5,811 bases of DNA from Terriglobia bacterium (GCA_030040455.1 JASHTR010000155.1:1-5811), one strand, 5' to 3'; numbered from the stretch's first letter, positions 1-5,712 are shown. Program-made: numbers and translations. The notes: generated by a model from the letters alone, not told the origin.

Positions 1-1202
1 AGGCTGATCGCCCCGAAGTTCTGCTCGGGCCCGGTGGCCGTCAGAATTGTGGCGTCCCCCTGATTATTGGCGGCATCCCACGGCTCGTGGCTCAGGAACT
101 TCACCACCGCGGGATCAAACCGGTTCGTCGGAATGATATTCCCCGCAAACGGCGTGGCCGTCCATGCGCCATTCACCTGCCGGGTGGTGGCTGGATCATA
201 GATCGGGTATCCGAGCCCGCCAAACGAGAAATCACCATTGAGCTCCGCCGCCGAGGGCACAGACGTAAAAACCGATTGGTCGTATCGTTCGCGGTGCATC
301 GACCAGCCAAAAAGAAAGAAGGTCTTGTTGCGTCCGTCGTAGATTTTCGGCAAGATCACCGGACCACTGACAAGAGCCGACAACTCGTGGTAGCTGAAGG
401 GCGCGTTTCCCACAAGGTTGAAATACGCGCGGTGCAGCATAGCGTTGTTAACATACCGGTCCTCGCCTTCGAAATGGAAAGCGTTCGTCCCGGATTTGTA
501 AGTCTCGCTCAGCATTCCCCCTGCCGAGTGGCCGTACTCGGCGGGAAGCACGGTAGAAACCAATTTCACTTCCTGGATGGCGTTGGGAGTGGTCGACATG
601 GTGCCGTTGGTGCTTTCCCCTCCGATCACAGGCTGAAGCCCGTTGATCCCATCCAAAGTAAGGCCAAGGCCGCGGTCCCGCGCTCCGTCGATGTGGAAGC
701 CGTTCATGCTGGTTACGCCGGGCATGAGATACATGGTCATCCATATGTAGCGCTGCATGATCGGCAGGGAGTTCATCTCCGTGCCTTCCATAATCGTGCC
801 CGTGGTGGAAGTCGCCGTTTCCAGCAGCGGAGTCGCTGCGGTCACTTCGACGGTCTGGATCGCGCTTCCGACCACGAGTTGGACATCGACGGCGGGAGTT
901 TCATTCGCTTGCACAATGATCCCGGGTCGCTGGAGAGTCTCAAAACCCGGATGCTGAAAGGTGAGCGTGTAGGTTGCCGGCGCCAGATAGTAAAAGCGAA
1001 ATATCCCCTGCGCGTCCGTAACCGTGTGAAACGTCTCTCCCTTTGCCGGATTCATCGCTGTGACGTTGGCCCCGGGGATAACGGCGCCGCTGGAATCTGT
1101 AACATGACCGATCATATTGCCGGTAGCCGATTGCCCCAGGAGCGTCGGGCCGGACGCACCCAGCAGAAGGCAAACGAGAAGGCAATGGAACTTGAGCTTC
1201 AT
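1..1202 (-). CDS. TonB-dependent receptor, Oar/carboxypeptidase-regulatory-like type (partial, 3' end off window)
   Basis: Outer-membrane receptor that probably imports or binds a large substrate using TonB energy; the substrate cannot be read from the sequence. Reading from ATG at 1202 to the window edge gives 400 residues with no stop. Residues 1-23 are a signal peptide (KLK, then a Leu-rich core, ending LLGQ). Residues 28-112 form a carboxypeptidase-regulatory-like beta-sandwich (GHVTDSSGAVIPGANV near 32-47, then TDAQGIFRF and LAPATYTL). Residues 115-240 resemble the plug, with DGARDRGLGLTLDGIN at 172-187 and KSGTNAFHFEG at 236-246. Barrel-type sequence follows, including GPVILPKIYDGRNKTFFLFGW (split at about 280-300) and GNIIPTNRFDP at 354-364. 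Full-length relatives are about 1000-1200 residues, so most of the barrel lies outside. AGGGAGG at 1209-1215 sits 6 nt before the ATG and fixes the start. A long open frame on the opposite strand is its shadow. Family assignment is firm; substrate unknown. Confidence 0.9.
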   Translation of the reverse strand, partial: MKLKFHCLLVCLLLGASGPTLLGQSATGNMIGHVTDSSGAVIPGANVTAMNPAKGETFHTVTDAQGIFRFYYLAPATYTLTFQHPGFETLQRPGIIVQANETPAVDVQLVVGSAIQTVEVTAATPLLETATSTTGTIMEGTEMNSLPIMQRYIWMTMYLMPGVTSMNGFHIDGARDRGLGLTLDGINGLQPVIGGESTNGTMSTTPNAIQEVKLVSTVLPAEYGHSAGGMLSETYKSGTNAFHFEGEDRYVNNAMLHRAYFNLVGNAPFSYHELSALVSGPVILPKIYDGRNKTFFLFGWSMHRERYDQSVFTSVPSAAELNGDFSFGGLGYPIYDPATTRQVNGAWTATPFAGNIIPTNRFDPAVVKFLSHEPWDAANNQGDATILTATGPEQNFGAIS

Positions 1203-1262
1203 TAAGATCCTCCCTGCGTAGAAGTGAAGTAGCCGTTAACACCCGCAAACTGAAAAGAGATC

Positions 1263-1290
1263 GGAGCGTGACCGCTCCTTTTTGAAGGAG
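1263..1290 (-). other. Two overlapping, mutually exclusive stem-loops at the start of the receptor leader
   Basis: Stem 1 pairs 1263-1268 (GGAGCG) with 1273-1278 (CGCTCC) around a 4-nt loop. Stem 2 pairs 1275-1280 (CTCCTT) with 1285-1290 (AAGGAG) around a 4-nt loop. They share 1275-1278, so both cannot form at once. Read on the plus strand, stem 1 is followed directly by TTTTT (1279-1283) and resembles a short terminator, but no plus-strand gene lies upstream to need it. On the minus strand the structure falls at or just after the predicted transcription start of the receptor gene, where stem 1 could cap or stabilise the 5' end. The pairing is seen; any function is inferred. Confidence 0.4.
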
Positions 1291-1293
1291 GCT

Positions 1294-1323
1294 AATGTAG
1301 CACCGCGATAATAAGCATGTCAA
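1294..1323 (-). promoter_or_regulatory. Putative sigma70-type promoter of the TonB-dependent receptor gene
   Basis: On the minus strand a perfect -35 box TTGACA (1323-1318) is followed after 18 nt by TACATT (1299-1294), which matches 4 of 6 bases of TATAAT. Transcription would start near 1287, giving a leader of about 85 nt that opens with the stem-loop described separately. The flanking sequence is AT-rich compared with the genes. This is motif matching by eye only. Confidence 0.5.
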
Positions 1324-1447
1324 TAAAAAATTGCCAACATTAAAAATTACCCGAAAGTAGCTAATCAAGTGTATTCAGCGGAACGCTGGATCACGGCGGA
1401 GCCGGTGGCAGAGTCAGAGTCAAGGTCACGAAGTGTAAGGTTGCACA

Positions 1448-1574
1448 GCGCCGCCGGCGCGAAGCACCTTTGGAGTGCGACAGCGTAGCTGCCGCTTTGG
1501 CGCGCCCGCTTGCGGAGGCGCCAGCCGGAAGCACGCTTCCGGCCCGGAAAGCGGGAGCAAGCTCCCGCACTCCA
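1448..1574. repeat. REP-like palindromic repeat cluster in the divergent intergenic region
   Basis: The main unit, 1471-1574, is bounded by a perfect 9-bp inverted repeat (TGGAGTGCG at 1471-1479, CGCACTCCA at 1566-1574). Inside are four hairpins in a row: 1477-1484 with 1488-1495 (7 of 8 pairs), 1499-1503 with 1518-1522 (plus an inner CCGC/GCGG), 1524-1532 with 1535-1543 (9 pairs, nearly a perfect palindrome), and 1551-1558 with 1561-1568 (8 pairs). Just upstream is another GC palindrome, 1448-1460 (GCGCCG, C, CGGCGC). The architecture resembles REP/BIME elements mobilised by RAYT (TnpA_REP) transposases, and similar sequence is scattered through Acidobacteriota and Verrucomicrobiota genomes. 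Short open frames here, such as one starting MECGSLLPL on the minus strand, look like spurious translations of the repeat. No transposase is in the window. The rest of 1203-1689 holds only the two promoters and the receptor leader stem-loops. Confidence 0.75.
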
Positions 1575-1622
1575 TACAGACGCGACTTTGACGTGACCCT
1601 GCAACATCTGCCGCAATCTTAG

Positions 1623-1651
1623 TTGACAAAAGACGGCCTCTTCAGTATTAA
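1623..1651 (+). promoter_or_regulatory. Putative sigma70 promoter for the rplM-rpsI-rpsB-tsf operon
   Basis: A perfect -35 box TTGACA (1623-1628) is followed by an ideal 17-nt spacer and TATTAA (1646-1651), which matches 4 of 6 bases of TATAAT. Transcription would start near 1658, giving a leader of about 32 nt before the GTG of rplM. It lies immediately downstream of the REP-like cluster and faces away from the receptor gene. It is the only good promoter-like sequence I see in front of the ribosomal block. Confidence 0.6.
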
Positions 1652-1689
1652 TAAAGGATTGCCGTAAAATGAGTTAGCTGGAGAGAGGC

Positions 1690-2121
1690 GTGGCAACCTA
1701 TCTTCAACGATTAAAAAAAGGAAAGATTCGCTGGCGCTTGATTGATGCTGAAGGCTGGCCCGCAGGTCGGCTTGCGGCGCGTGCGGCCCGCATGTTAATG
1801 GGCAAAGACTGCCCTGACTTTACTCCGCACGAGGATCACCGGGAAGGCCTGATTATCATCAATTCCGAAAAGGTGGTCCTGACCGGGCGCAAGCTGGACC
1901 AAAAGTTTTTCCGACGGCACACGGGCTACCCCGGAGGATTGAAGGAGATCACTGCGCGGAGGGTTATGGAGACCCGGCCGCAGGCATTGATCCGGGAGGC
2001 GATCCTGGGAATGCTTCCCAAGACTCGCATGGGTAACCAGTTGGCCCGAAGGTTGAAAGTGTATAAGGGACCGTCGCATTCTCACGCCGCGCAGAAACCC
2101 CTGGAAGTGCGGCTGGGCTGA
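1690..2121 (+). CDS. rplM: 50S ribosomal protein L13
   Basis: Large-subunit protein that binds 23S rRNA early in 50S assembly. The 143-residue product matches the usual length (about 142). Recognisable blocks are [15 protein letters not shown] (26-40), the FTPHED motif (44-49), the [14 protein letters not shown] stretch (55-68), the family signature HTGYPGGLK (77-85), GMLPK (107-111) and [14 protein letters not shown] (122-135). The start is GTG, supported by GGAG at 1680-1683 with 6 nt spacing and by the N-terminus fitting the family; an ATG at 1669 is stopped after one codon. Some positions depart from the common pattern: EDHREG replaces the usual Asp-rich VDxGD segment, and HSHAAQ replaces HPHxAQ. 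First gene of the operon; rpsI follows after 34 nt, the standard L13-S9 pairing. Confidence 0.97.
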   Translation: MATYLQRLKKGKIRWRLIDAEGWPAGRLAARAARMLMGKDCPDFTPHEDHREGLIIINSEKVVLTGRKLDQKFFRRHTGYPGGLKEITARRVMETRPQALIREAILGMLPKTRMGNQLARRLKVYKGPSHSHAAQKPLEVRLG

Positions 2122-2155
2122 TCGATCGGGAATTTCACGGAGGAATGGAGACAGC

Positions 2156-2551
2156 GTGCCAGAAACAGGCGGATTCAGGGCGACGGGGCGGCGCAAGTCA
2201 GCAGTGGCTCGCGTGTTCATGAGGGCGGGGGAAGGAAAGATTGTCATCAATCGCCGGGGTTTGGAAGACTACGTTCCTTCCGAAGCGTTGCGGTCAGAGT
2301 TGAAGCAGCCGCTTGCGGCAACTGAAATGAGCGGGAAGTTTGACTTCCTCATTTTGCTTCGCGGCGGCGGACTTCACGGCCAGGTGGGAGCAGCGCGGCT
2401 GGGCATCGCGCGCGCGCTTCTTGCTTTCAACCCCGAATTGCGCTCGCAATTGCGGCAGGGCGGATTCCTGACCCGCGATCCTCGCATCAAAGAACGAAAA
2501 AAGTACGGACAGAAGGGCGCCCGCAAGCGGTTCCAGTTCTCGAAGCGGTAA
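2156..2551 (+). CDS. rpsI: 30S ribosomal protein S9
   Basis: Small-subunit head protein whose C-terminal tail reaches the P-site tRNA. At 131 residues it has normal length. Diagnostic parts are [11 protein letters not shown] (10-20), the glycine-rich segment starting GGGLHGQ (70-76), [20 protein letters not shown] (105-124) and the C-terminal SKR (129-131), whose last Arg is the conserved tRNA contact. The start is GTG; GGAGGA at 2139-2144 and GGAG at 2147-2150 lie upstream, the second about 5 nt away. An ATG at 2145 is in another frame and soon stops. The core motif usually reads GGGxSGQAGAxRHGI; here it is [15 protein letters not shown], so a near-universal Ser-Gly and Arg-His pair are altered. 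Co-transcription with rplM is expected from the 34-nt gap. Confidence 0.97.
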   Translation: MPETGGFRATGRRKSAVARVFMRAGEGKIVINRRGLEDYVPSEALRSELKQPLAATEMSGKFDFLILLRGGGLHGQVGAARLGIARALLAFNPELRSQLRQGGFLTRDPRIKERKKYGQKGARKRFQFSKR

Positions 2552-2573
2552 AAGCTCGAACCAGATTTCAGTC

Positions 2574-2614
2574 GCCAGCTCCCGGTGTTTCTGACATTGC
2601 GGGCGCGGCGCTGG
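2574..2614 (+). other. Weak two-tier stem-loop between rpsI and rpsB
   Basis: CCAGC at 2575-2579 can pair with GCTGG at 2610-2614, and inside it CCCG at 2581-2584 with CGGG at 2600-2603, leaving a 15-nt loop and an asymmetric internal loop. It lies in the 128-nt gap before rpsB, the longest gap in the ribosomal block. S2 represses its own operon in E. coli through the leader, so a leader structure here would be plausible, but I do not recognise the known S2 leader and the pairing is modest. Confidence 0.22.
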
Positions 2615-2679
2615 AAAAACCCTTCCGAACACTCTATTCGCAATCACTTAAGCTGGTGCACCTGAAGTTGGGAGGTTCT

Positions 2680-3666
2680 TTGTCTACCATCAGTATGAAG
2701 GAATTCCTCGAGGCCGGCGTTCACTTCGGCCACCAGACACGGCGCTGGAACCCCAAGATGAAGGAGTATATCTATGGGGAGCGAAACGGCATTTACATCA
2801 TTGATCTGCAAAAGACGCTGAAGCTCTTCAAGGAGGCGGCGAAGTACGTGGCGGATATAGCGCAAGAGGGCAAAGTTGCGCTTTTCGTCGGCACGAAGCG
2901 CCAGGCGCAGGAGGCGGTTGCCGAGGAGGCCGTCCGATGCGGCATGTATTATGTGAACCATCGCTGGCTGGGTGGCTTGCTGACGAATTACACCACGATT
3001 CAGAAGTCCATCCAGCGTCTGCGGGACCTGGAGGAGATGAGCCGTGACGGACGTTACGAGCTGTTGCCGAAAAAAGAGGTTTTAAGACTCGAGCGAGAGC
3101 GGCAGCACCTGGAGTATAACCTGGCGGGTATTAAAGATATGCCCGGCCTCCCTGAGGTACTTTTCGTCGTTGATTCGAACAACGAGCATATCGCCGTGAA
3201 GGAGGCTCATAAGCTGGGTATTCCGGTGGTGGCCATTGTCGATACGAATTGCGACCCGGATATGGTGGATTACGTCATTCCCGGGAACGACGACGCGTTG
3301 AGATCGATTCGCCTGTTCACCTCGCGCATTGCGGATGCCGTAATCGAAGGACGTCAGTCTGCGGAGCAAAAGAAGCTTGAGGAGGAAAAACTGGCCGCGG
3401 AGCGGGTGGCCGCAGAGCTTGAAGCCGAGCGCGAGCGGGCAGCTTTTGAGGCGCAACAGGAGCGTTCTGGAGCCGAATTGGACGCCCAGATGATGGAAGC
3501 TGCTGGCATAAGCTACTTCGAGGCTGAACCTATTGCCTCCACTGCTGAGCCGGGTGAAGTAGAGGAAGGCCGCGTGAAGGCGTCTAAAGGGCGCCGAAAA
3601 GGGAGCGGCAAGCCCCGCCCGATGAGAAGCGAAGAAGAAGACCTTTCGGACACCGGGGCAATCTAA
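2680..3666 (+). CDS. rpsB: 30S ribosomal protein S2 with a long charged C-terminal extension
   Basis: Small-subunit protein that helps S1 bind the 30S subunit. The canonical N-terminus [20 protein letters not shown], followed by [22 protein letters not shown], identifies it; further blocks are [36 protein letters not shown] and [14 protein letters not shown]...[10 protein letters not shown] choose TTG at 2680 as start because it gives the family N-terminus and follows GGGAGG (2670-2675) by 4 nt; a GTG at 2656 in the same frame would add eight residues of unlikely sequence across the Shine-Dalgarno. The product is 328 residues, against about 230-260 usually. The core ends near residue 226; the last 102 residues comprise a Glu/Lys/Arg/Ala-rich, probably helical or coiled-coil segment (about 227-268), then a linker and a basic stretch ([13 protein letters not shown]) with an acidic tail. 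tsf follows after 73 nt if its ATG start is used. Confidence 0.96.
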   Translation: MSTISMKEFLEAGVHFGHQTRRWNPKMKEYIYGERNGIYIIDLQKTLKLFKEAAKYVADIAQEGKVALFVGTKRQAQEAVAEEAVRCGMYYVNHRWLGGLLTNYTTIQKSIQRLRDLEEMSRDGRYELLPKKEVLRLERERQHLEYNLAGIKDMPGLPEVLFVVDSNNEHIAVKEAHKLGIPVVAIVDTNCDPDMVDYVIPGNDDALRSIRLFTSRIADAVIEGRQSAEQKKLEEEKLAAERVAAELEAERERAAFEAQQERSGAELDAQMMEAAGISYFEAEPIASTAEPGEVEEGRVKASKGRRKGSGKPRPMRSEEEDLSDTGAI

Positions 3667-3739
3667 GCGGGAGGCCAGGGGAAGCCCCTCCGACGTTGCA
3701 GAACAGGGTTTCAGGGTCCGGGAGAGGAATTTGCAGAGG

Positions 3740-4378
3740 ATGAGCATTTCGGCTGAGTCAGTGAAAAAATTGCGGGAACTGAGCGGAGCGCCGCTGATGG
3801 AGTGCAAGAAGGCGCTCGAGGAGGCGAACGGCGATCCAGACGAAGCCTTCCGAGTGCTCCGCAAGCGCGGGCAGGCGGCAGCAGCCAAGAAGGCGGGTCG
3901 GCCCGCAAGCGAAGGGTTGATCGGCGCCTACGTTCACACGGGCTCCAGGATCGCCGTGATCGTGGAAGTGAATTGCGAGAGCGATTTTGTGGCCCGCAAT
4001 AAGGAGTTTCGAGAGCTGGCTCACGATCTTGCCATGCACATCTGCGCGACCGACCCCAAATTTATTCGTAAGGAAGATGTGACGCCGGAGCTGCTGGAGC
4101 GCGAGAGGGCGATTTTATTGGAACAGGCAGCCGGCTCGGGCAAGTCCACCGAAGTGCTCGCTAAGATCGTCGAGGGGAGGTTGGGGAAGTTCTATGAAGA
4201 AAATTGCCTCTACGATCAGCATTTCATCAAGGATGCCGCCGCCACGCAAACTGTCGGCGAGTTGATCAACTCCAAAATCGCGAAATTCGGCGAAAATATC
4301 ACCGTCCGGCGGTTTGCCCGTTTTAAGGTCGGCGAGGCATCCATGCAGACCGGTTCGGAAAACGGCGGCTCGTCGTGA
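3740..4378 (+). CDS. tsf: Translation elongation factor Ts (short form)
   Basis: Guanine nucleotide exchange factor that releases GDP from EF-Tu in the cytoplasm. Residues 1-45 form the N-terminal UBA-like domain (VKKLRELSGAPLMECKKALEEANGD). The EF-Tu-contacting TDFV motif appears as SDFVARN (81-87), followed by LAMHICATDP; then IVEGRLGKFYEENCLYDQ (143-160) and GENITVRRFARFKVGE (184-199). At 212 residues it is the short type, lacking much of the E. coli C-terminal core repeat, as in Thermus-like EF-Ts. I take ATG at 3740 because families start M-x-I-x-A-x-x-V-K. GGAGAGG at 3721-3727 is 12 nt away; TTG at 3731, in frame and closer to that purine run, is a real alternative that adds three residues. 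The gap after rpsB contains a small hairpin (3677-3681 with 3685-3689) without a T-tract. Confidence 0.96.
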   Translation: MSISAESVKKLRELSGAPLMECKKALEEANGDPDEAFRVLRKRGQAAAAKKAGRPASEGLIGAYVHTGSRIAVIVEVNCESDFVARNKEFRELAHDLAMHICATDPKFIRKEDVTPELLERERAILLEQAAGSGKSTEVLAKIVEGRLGKFYEENCLYDQHFIKDAAATQTVGELINSKIAKFGENITVRRFARFKVGEASMQTGSENGGSS

Positions 4379-4405
4379 GCGCCGCGTGGCGCTGTCGTGG
4401 ATTTT
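4378..4405 (+). terminator. Weak terminator-like hairpin at the tsf stop codon
   Basis: AGCGCC (4378-4383) pairs perfectly with GGCGCT (4388-4393) around a 4-nt loop, starting on the last base of the tsf stop codon. A short T-run (4402-4405) follows only after 8 nt, so it is a poor intrinsic terminator. It may be a 3'-end stabilising stem or mean nothing. Confidence 0.25.
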
Positions 4406-4502
4406 CGGACCTGGCCTGCGGCTTTACTGCTCTCTGATCTCAAAACTGAGAAGATGTGAAAAAATTATACACAACGATATAAGTCCGCGCCGGCTATTTT
4501 GT

Positions 4503-4563
4503 TGTAGCGCCGCTCTATGAGCGGCGAAATTCGCCGGTCCCGCTCAGCGGGACCGGCGCTACA
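4503..4563. repeat. REP-like unit inside the composite element
   Basis: A 61-bp unit bounded by a perfect 10-bp inverted repeat (TGTAGCGCCG at 4503-4512, CGGCGCTACA at 4554-4563). It contains two perfect hairpins: 4508-4515 with 4519-4526 (8 pairs, loop TAT) and 4532-4543 with 4547-4558 (12 pairs, loop TCA). The plan, short terminal repeats around tandem hairpins, is the same as in the unit at 1471-1574, but the sequence is different. It sits in the middle of the 4475-4590 inverted repeat. Confidence 0.75.
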
Positions 4564-4615
4564 GCGATCGAACGTCGCGGACTTATGTCGCTCAGTATAG
4601 AAGACGAGCAAAAAG

Positions 4616-4746
4616 CATCCTGCAAGGCGCAAAACCGAAAAACAAGTTGAAAGTCAAAAGTTAAAGGATTTCTCCATAAACTTTCGACTCTTGACTTTAA
4701 ACTTTCAACTTGCCTTAGCGCCTTTGCGAGAGGATGTTAATTTTTT
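4616..4746 (+). terminator. Long imperfect hairpin with T-tract, terminator-like, just before pyrH
   Basis: CATCCT (4616-4621) pairs with AGGATG (4731-4736); GCAAGGCGC (4622-4630) pairs with the GCGCCTTTGC region (4718-4727) with bulges; CAAGTTGAAAGT (4643-4654) pairs perfectly with ACTTTCAACTTG (4701-4712); the AAAGTCAAAAGT stretch pairs again with 4680-4700, where the right arm carries an extra AAAGT-like copy. TTAATTTTTT (4737-4746) follows the stem. On the minus strand the other end of the composite element also gives six T (complement of 4459-4464), so the whole may act in both directions. The long, AT-rich, bulged stem is unlike a compact terminator, so this call is tentative. Confidence 0.4.
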
Positions 4747-4775
4747 CACACCTTCTGAGACATTGCTCCTGACCT

Positions 4776-5492
4776 ATGAGTGATGTTGCTTTCCATCGCA
4801 TTCTTCTCAAATTGAGCGGCGAAGCCTTGATGGGATCTCAGGGCTTTGGCGTGGATTCGGAGGCGACACGCCGGATTGCTAACGAGATTCATGAAGTTCA
4901 TGAATCCGGGGTTGAGATCGCCATCGTGGTGGGGGGGGGTAATTTCATTCGAGGCATTGCGGCCTCCGCCAGCGGCTTTGACCGCGTGGTTGCCGATCAC
5001 ATGGGGATGCTGGCGACCGTGATCAACGGTCTCGCGCTTCAAGACGCACTCGAAAAGTGCGGGTCCGCGACGCGCGTGGTCACTGCCGTTGAAATGCGCG
5101 AAATCGCCGAGCCTTTTATTCGCCGCCGCGTGATCCGGCACCTGGAAAAAGGACGCGTGGTCATCCTGGCGGGCGGAACCGGCAGCCCCTACTTCTCTAC
5201 GGATACCGCGGCGGCTTTGCGCGGGATGGAAGTGAAAGCCGACGTGATCCTGAAAGCGACCAAGGTGGATGGCGTCTATGACCGGGACCCCGGCACTTCA
5301 TCCGATGCCAAGATGTTTTCGCGTATTTCATACCTGGACGTTCTTTCCGGAGGACTCGCCGTGATGGATACCACGGCAATCTCGCTGTGCATGGATAACG
5401 GCCTGCCGATTATTGTGTTTAACCTGAAGGTTTTCGGCAACCTCAAGCGGGTTGTTGCTGGAGAAAAGGTGGGTTCTCTCATTGCGCGCTAG
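4776..5492 (+). CDS. pyrH: Uridylate (UMP) kinase
   Basis: Phosphorylates UMP to UDP with ATP in pyrimidine nucleotide synthesis; a cytoplasmic hexamer of the amino-acid kinase fold. The 238-residue length is typical. Visible motifs are [11 protein letters not shown] (10-20, phosphate-binding Lys12), [10 protein letters not shown] (51-60, UMP/ATP loop), [20 protein letters not shown] (73-92), [17 protein letters not shown] (133-149), [13 protein letters not shown] (160-172) and [20 protein letters not shown] (197-216). All expected blocks are present. The start ATG fits the family N-terminus, but no Shine-Dalgarno is visible: the 15 nt before it contain a CTCCT, not a purine run. It follows tsf as in most bacteria, but after 397 nt of repeat. 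A run of nine G (4931-4939) encodes the glycine loop. frr, the usual next gene, is not seen. Confidence 0.97.
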   Translation: MSDVAFHRILLKLSGEALMGSQGFGVDSEATRRIANEIHEVHESGVEIAIVVGGGNFIRGIAASASGFDRVVADHMGMLATVINGLALQDALEKCGSATRVVTAVEMREIAEPFIRRRVIRHLEKGRVVILAGGTGSPYFSTDTAAALRGMEVKADVILKATKVDGVYDRDPGTSSDAKMFSRISYLDVLSGGLAVMDTTAISLCMDNGLPIIVFNLKVFGNLKRVVAGEKVGSLIAR

Positions 5493-5536
5493 TGTAATGT
5501 CCCAGAAGTTCGTAACCTAATTCTAGCGCTGCGACT

Positions 5537-5670
5537 GTCATGCTGAGCCCGTTCGCTCCGCTTCGAACGGTCCCTTCGCTCTGCTCAGGGCAGGCTCTGA
5601 GCCGATTCGCTCCTATTCGAATCGCTCTGAGCGAAGCGAAGAGGCTCAGGGTAAACTCCGTGAGGAATCT
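5537..5670. repeat. Dispersed intergenic repeat of the 'CPEQSEG' kind with two tandem stem-loops
   Basis: The stretch contains TGAGCC/GGCTCA and CTGAGCGAAGCGAAG motifs typical of a dispersed repeat that yields spurious peptides such as ACPEQSEG (here on the minus strand, near 5575-5595) and LCSGQAL on the plus strand. Two stem-loops 54 nt apart are homologous: 5549-5555 with 5564-5570, and 5603-5609 with 5618-5624, each seven pairs with an eight-nt loop. Over 27 nt the copies agree at 21 positions. The outer bases CTGAG (5543-5547) and CTCAG (5645-5649) also pair. Small open frames here are not believable genes. Confidence 0.7.
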
Positions 5671-5712
5671 TGCTCTGAAAATAAAGGACCTGCGACTTTC
5701 CCCGTCGTCTTC

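Larger units (their letters stand above)
4446..4759. repeat. Composite nested palindromic (MITE-like) element between tsf and pyrH
   Basis: Terminal arms 4446-4467 and 4738-4759 are inverted repeats matching at 20 of 22 positions, each carrying a run of six A (left) or six T (right). Between them lie two further inverted repeats side by side: 4475-4489 with 4576-4590 (14 of 15; CGATATAAGTCCGCG and its complement), which encloses a separate REP-like unit, and 4616-4736, a long imperfect hairpin. The element fills nearly the whole gap and has no open frame that resembles a protein. The structure suggests a non-autonomous mobile element or stacked insertions of several palindromic repeats. No target-site duplication is obvious at the ends. 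The family name is unknown to me. Confidence 0.7.

Noticed and set aside
87..1205. A 372-codon open frame on the plus strand
   Set aside because: It lies entirely opposite the receptor gene, whose translation has a signal peptide, known domains and a good Shine-Dalgarno. The plus-strand protein is Arg/His-rich, has no recognisable motif and no ribosome binding site.
1365..1629. Short minus-strand frames including one starting MECGSLLPL-like sequence
   Set aside because: They are translations of the REP-like repeat; such peptides recur as spurious predictions in repeat-rich genomes.
1669..1677. ATG-AGT-TAG mini-frame in the rplM leader, preceded by AAGGA
   Set aside because: A start codon plus one codon could in principle regulate initiation, but spacing to the purine run is long (10 nt) and such a short match arises easily by chance.
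3082..3888. A 268-codon minus-strand frame across rpsB and tsf
   Set aside because: It is antisense to two clearly conserved genes and has no family features.
4464..4469. Perfect TATAAT on the minus strand within the left arm of the composite element
   Set aside because: No -35 box lies 16-18 nt upstream on that strand (the sequence is GC-rich) and no minus-strand gene follows; it is a by-product of the AT-rich arm.
4446..4759. CRISPR array or integron-like recombination site as an explanation for the repeats
   Set aside because: There are no regularly spaced direct repeats with unique spacers, and the inverted repeats lack attC-like core sites; palindromic repeat or MITE-like origin fits better.
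5493..5517. A stretch reading TGTAATGTCCCAGAAGTTCG, reminiscent of an insertion-sequence end
   Set aside because: No matching inverted end, target duplication or transposase is present in the window, and I cannot tie it to a named IS family.
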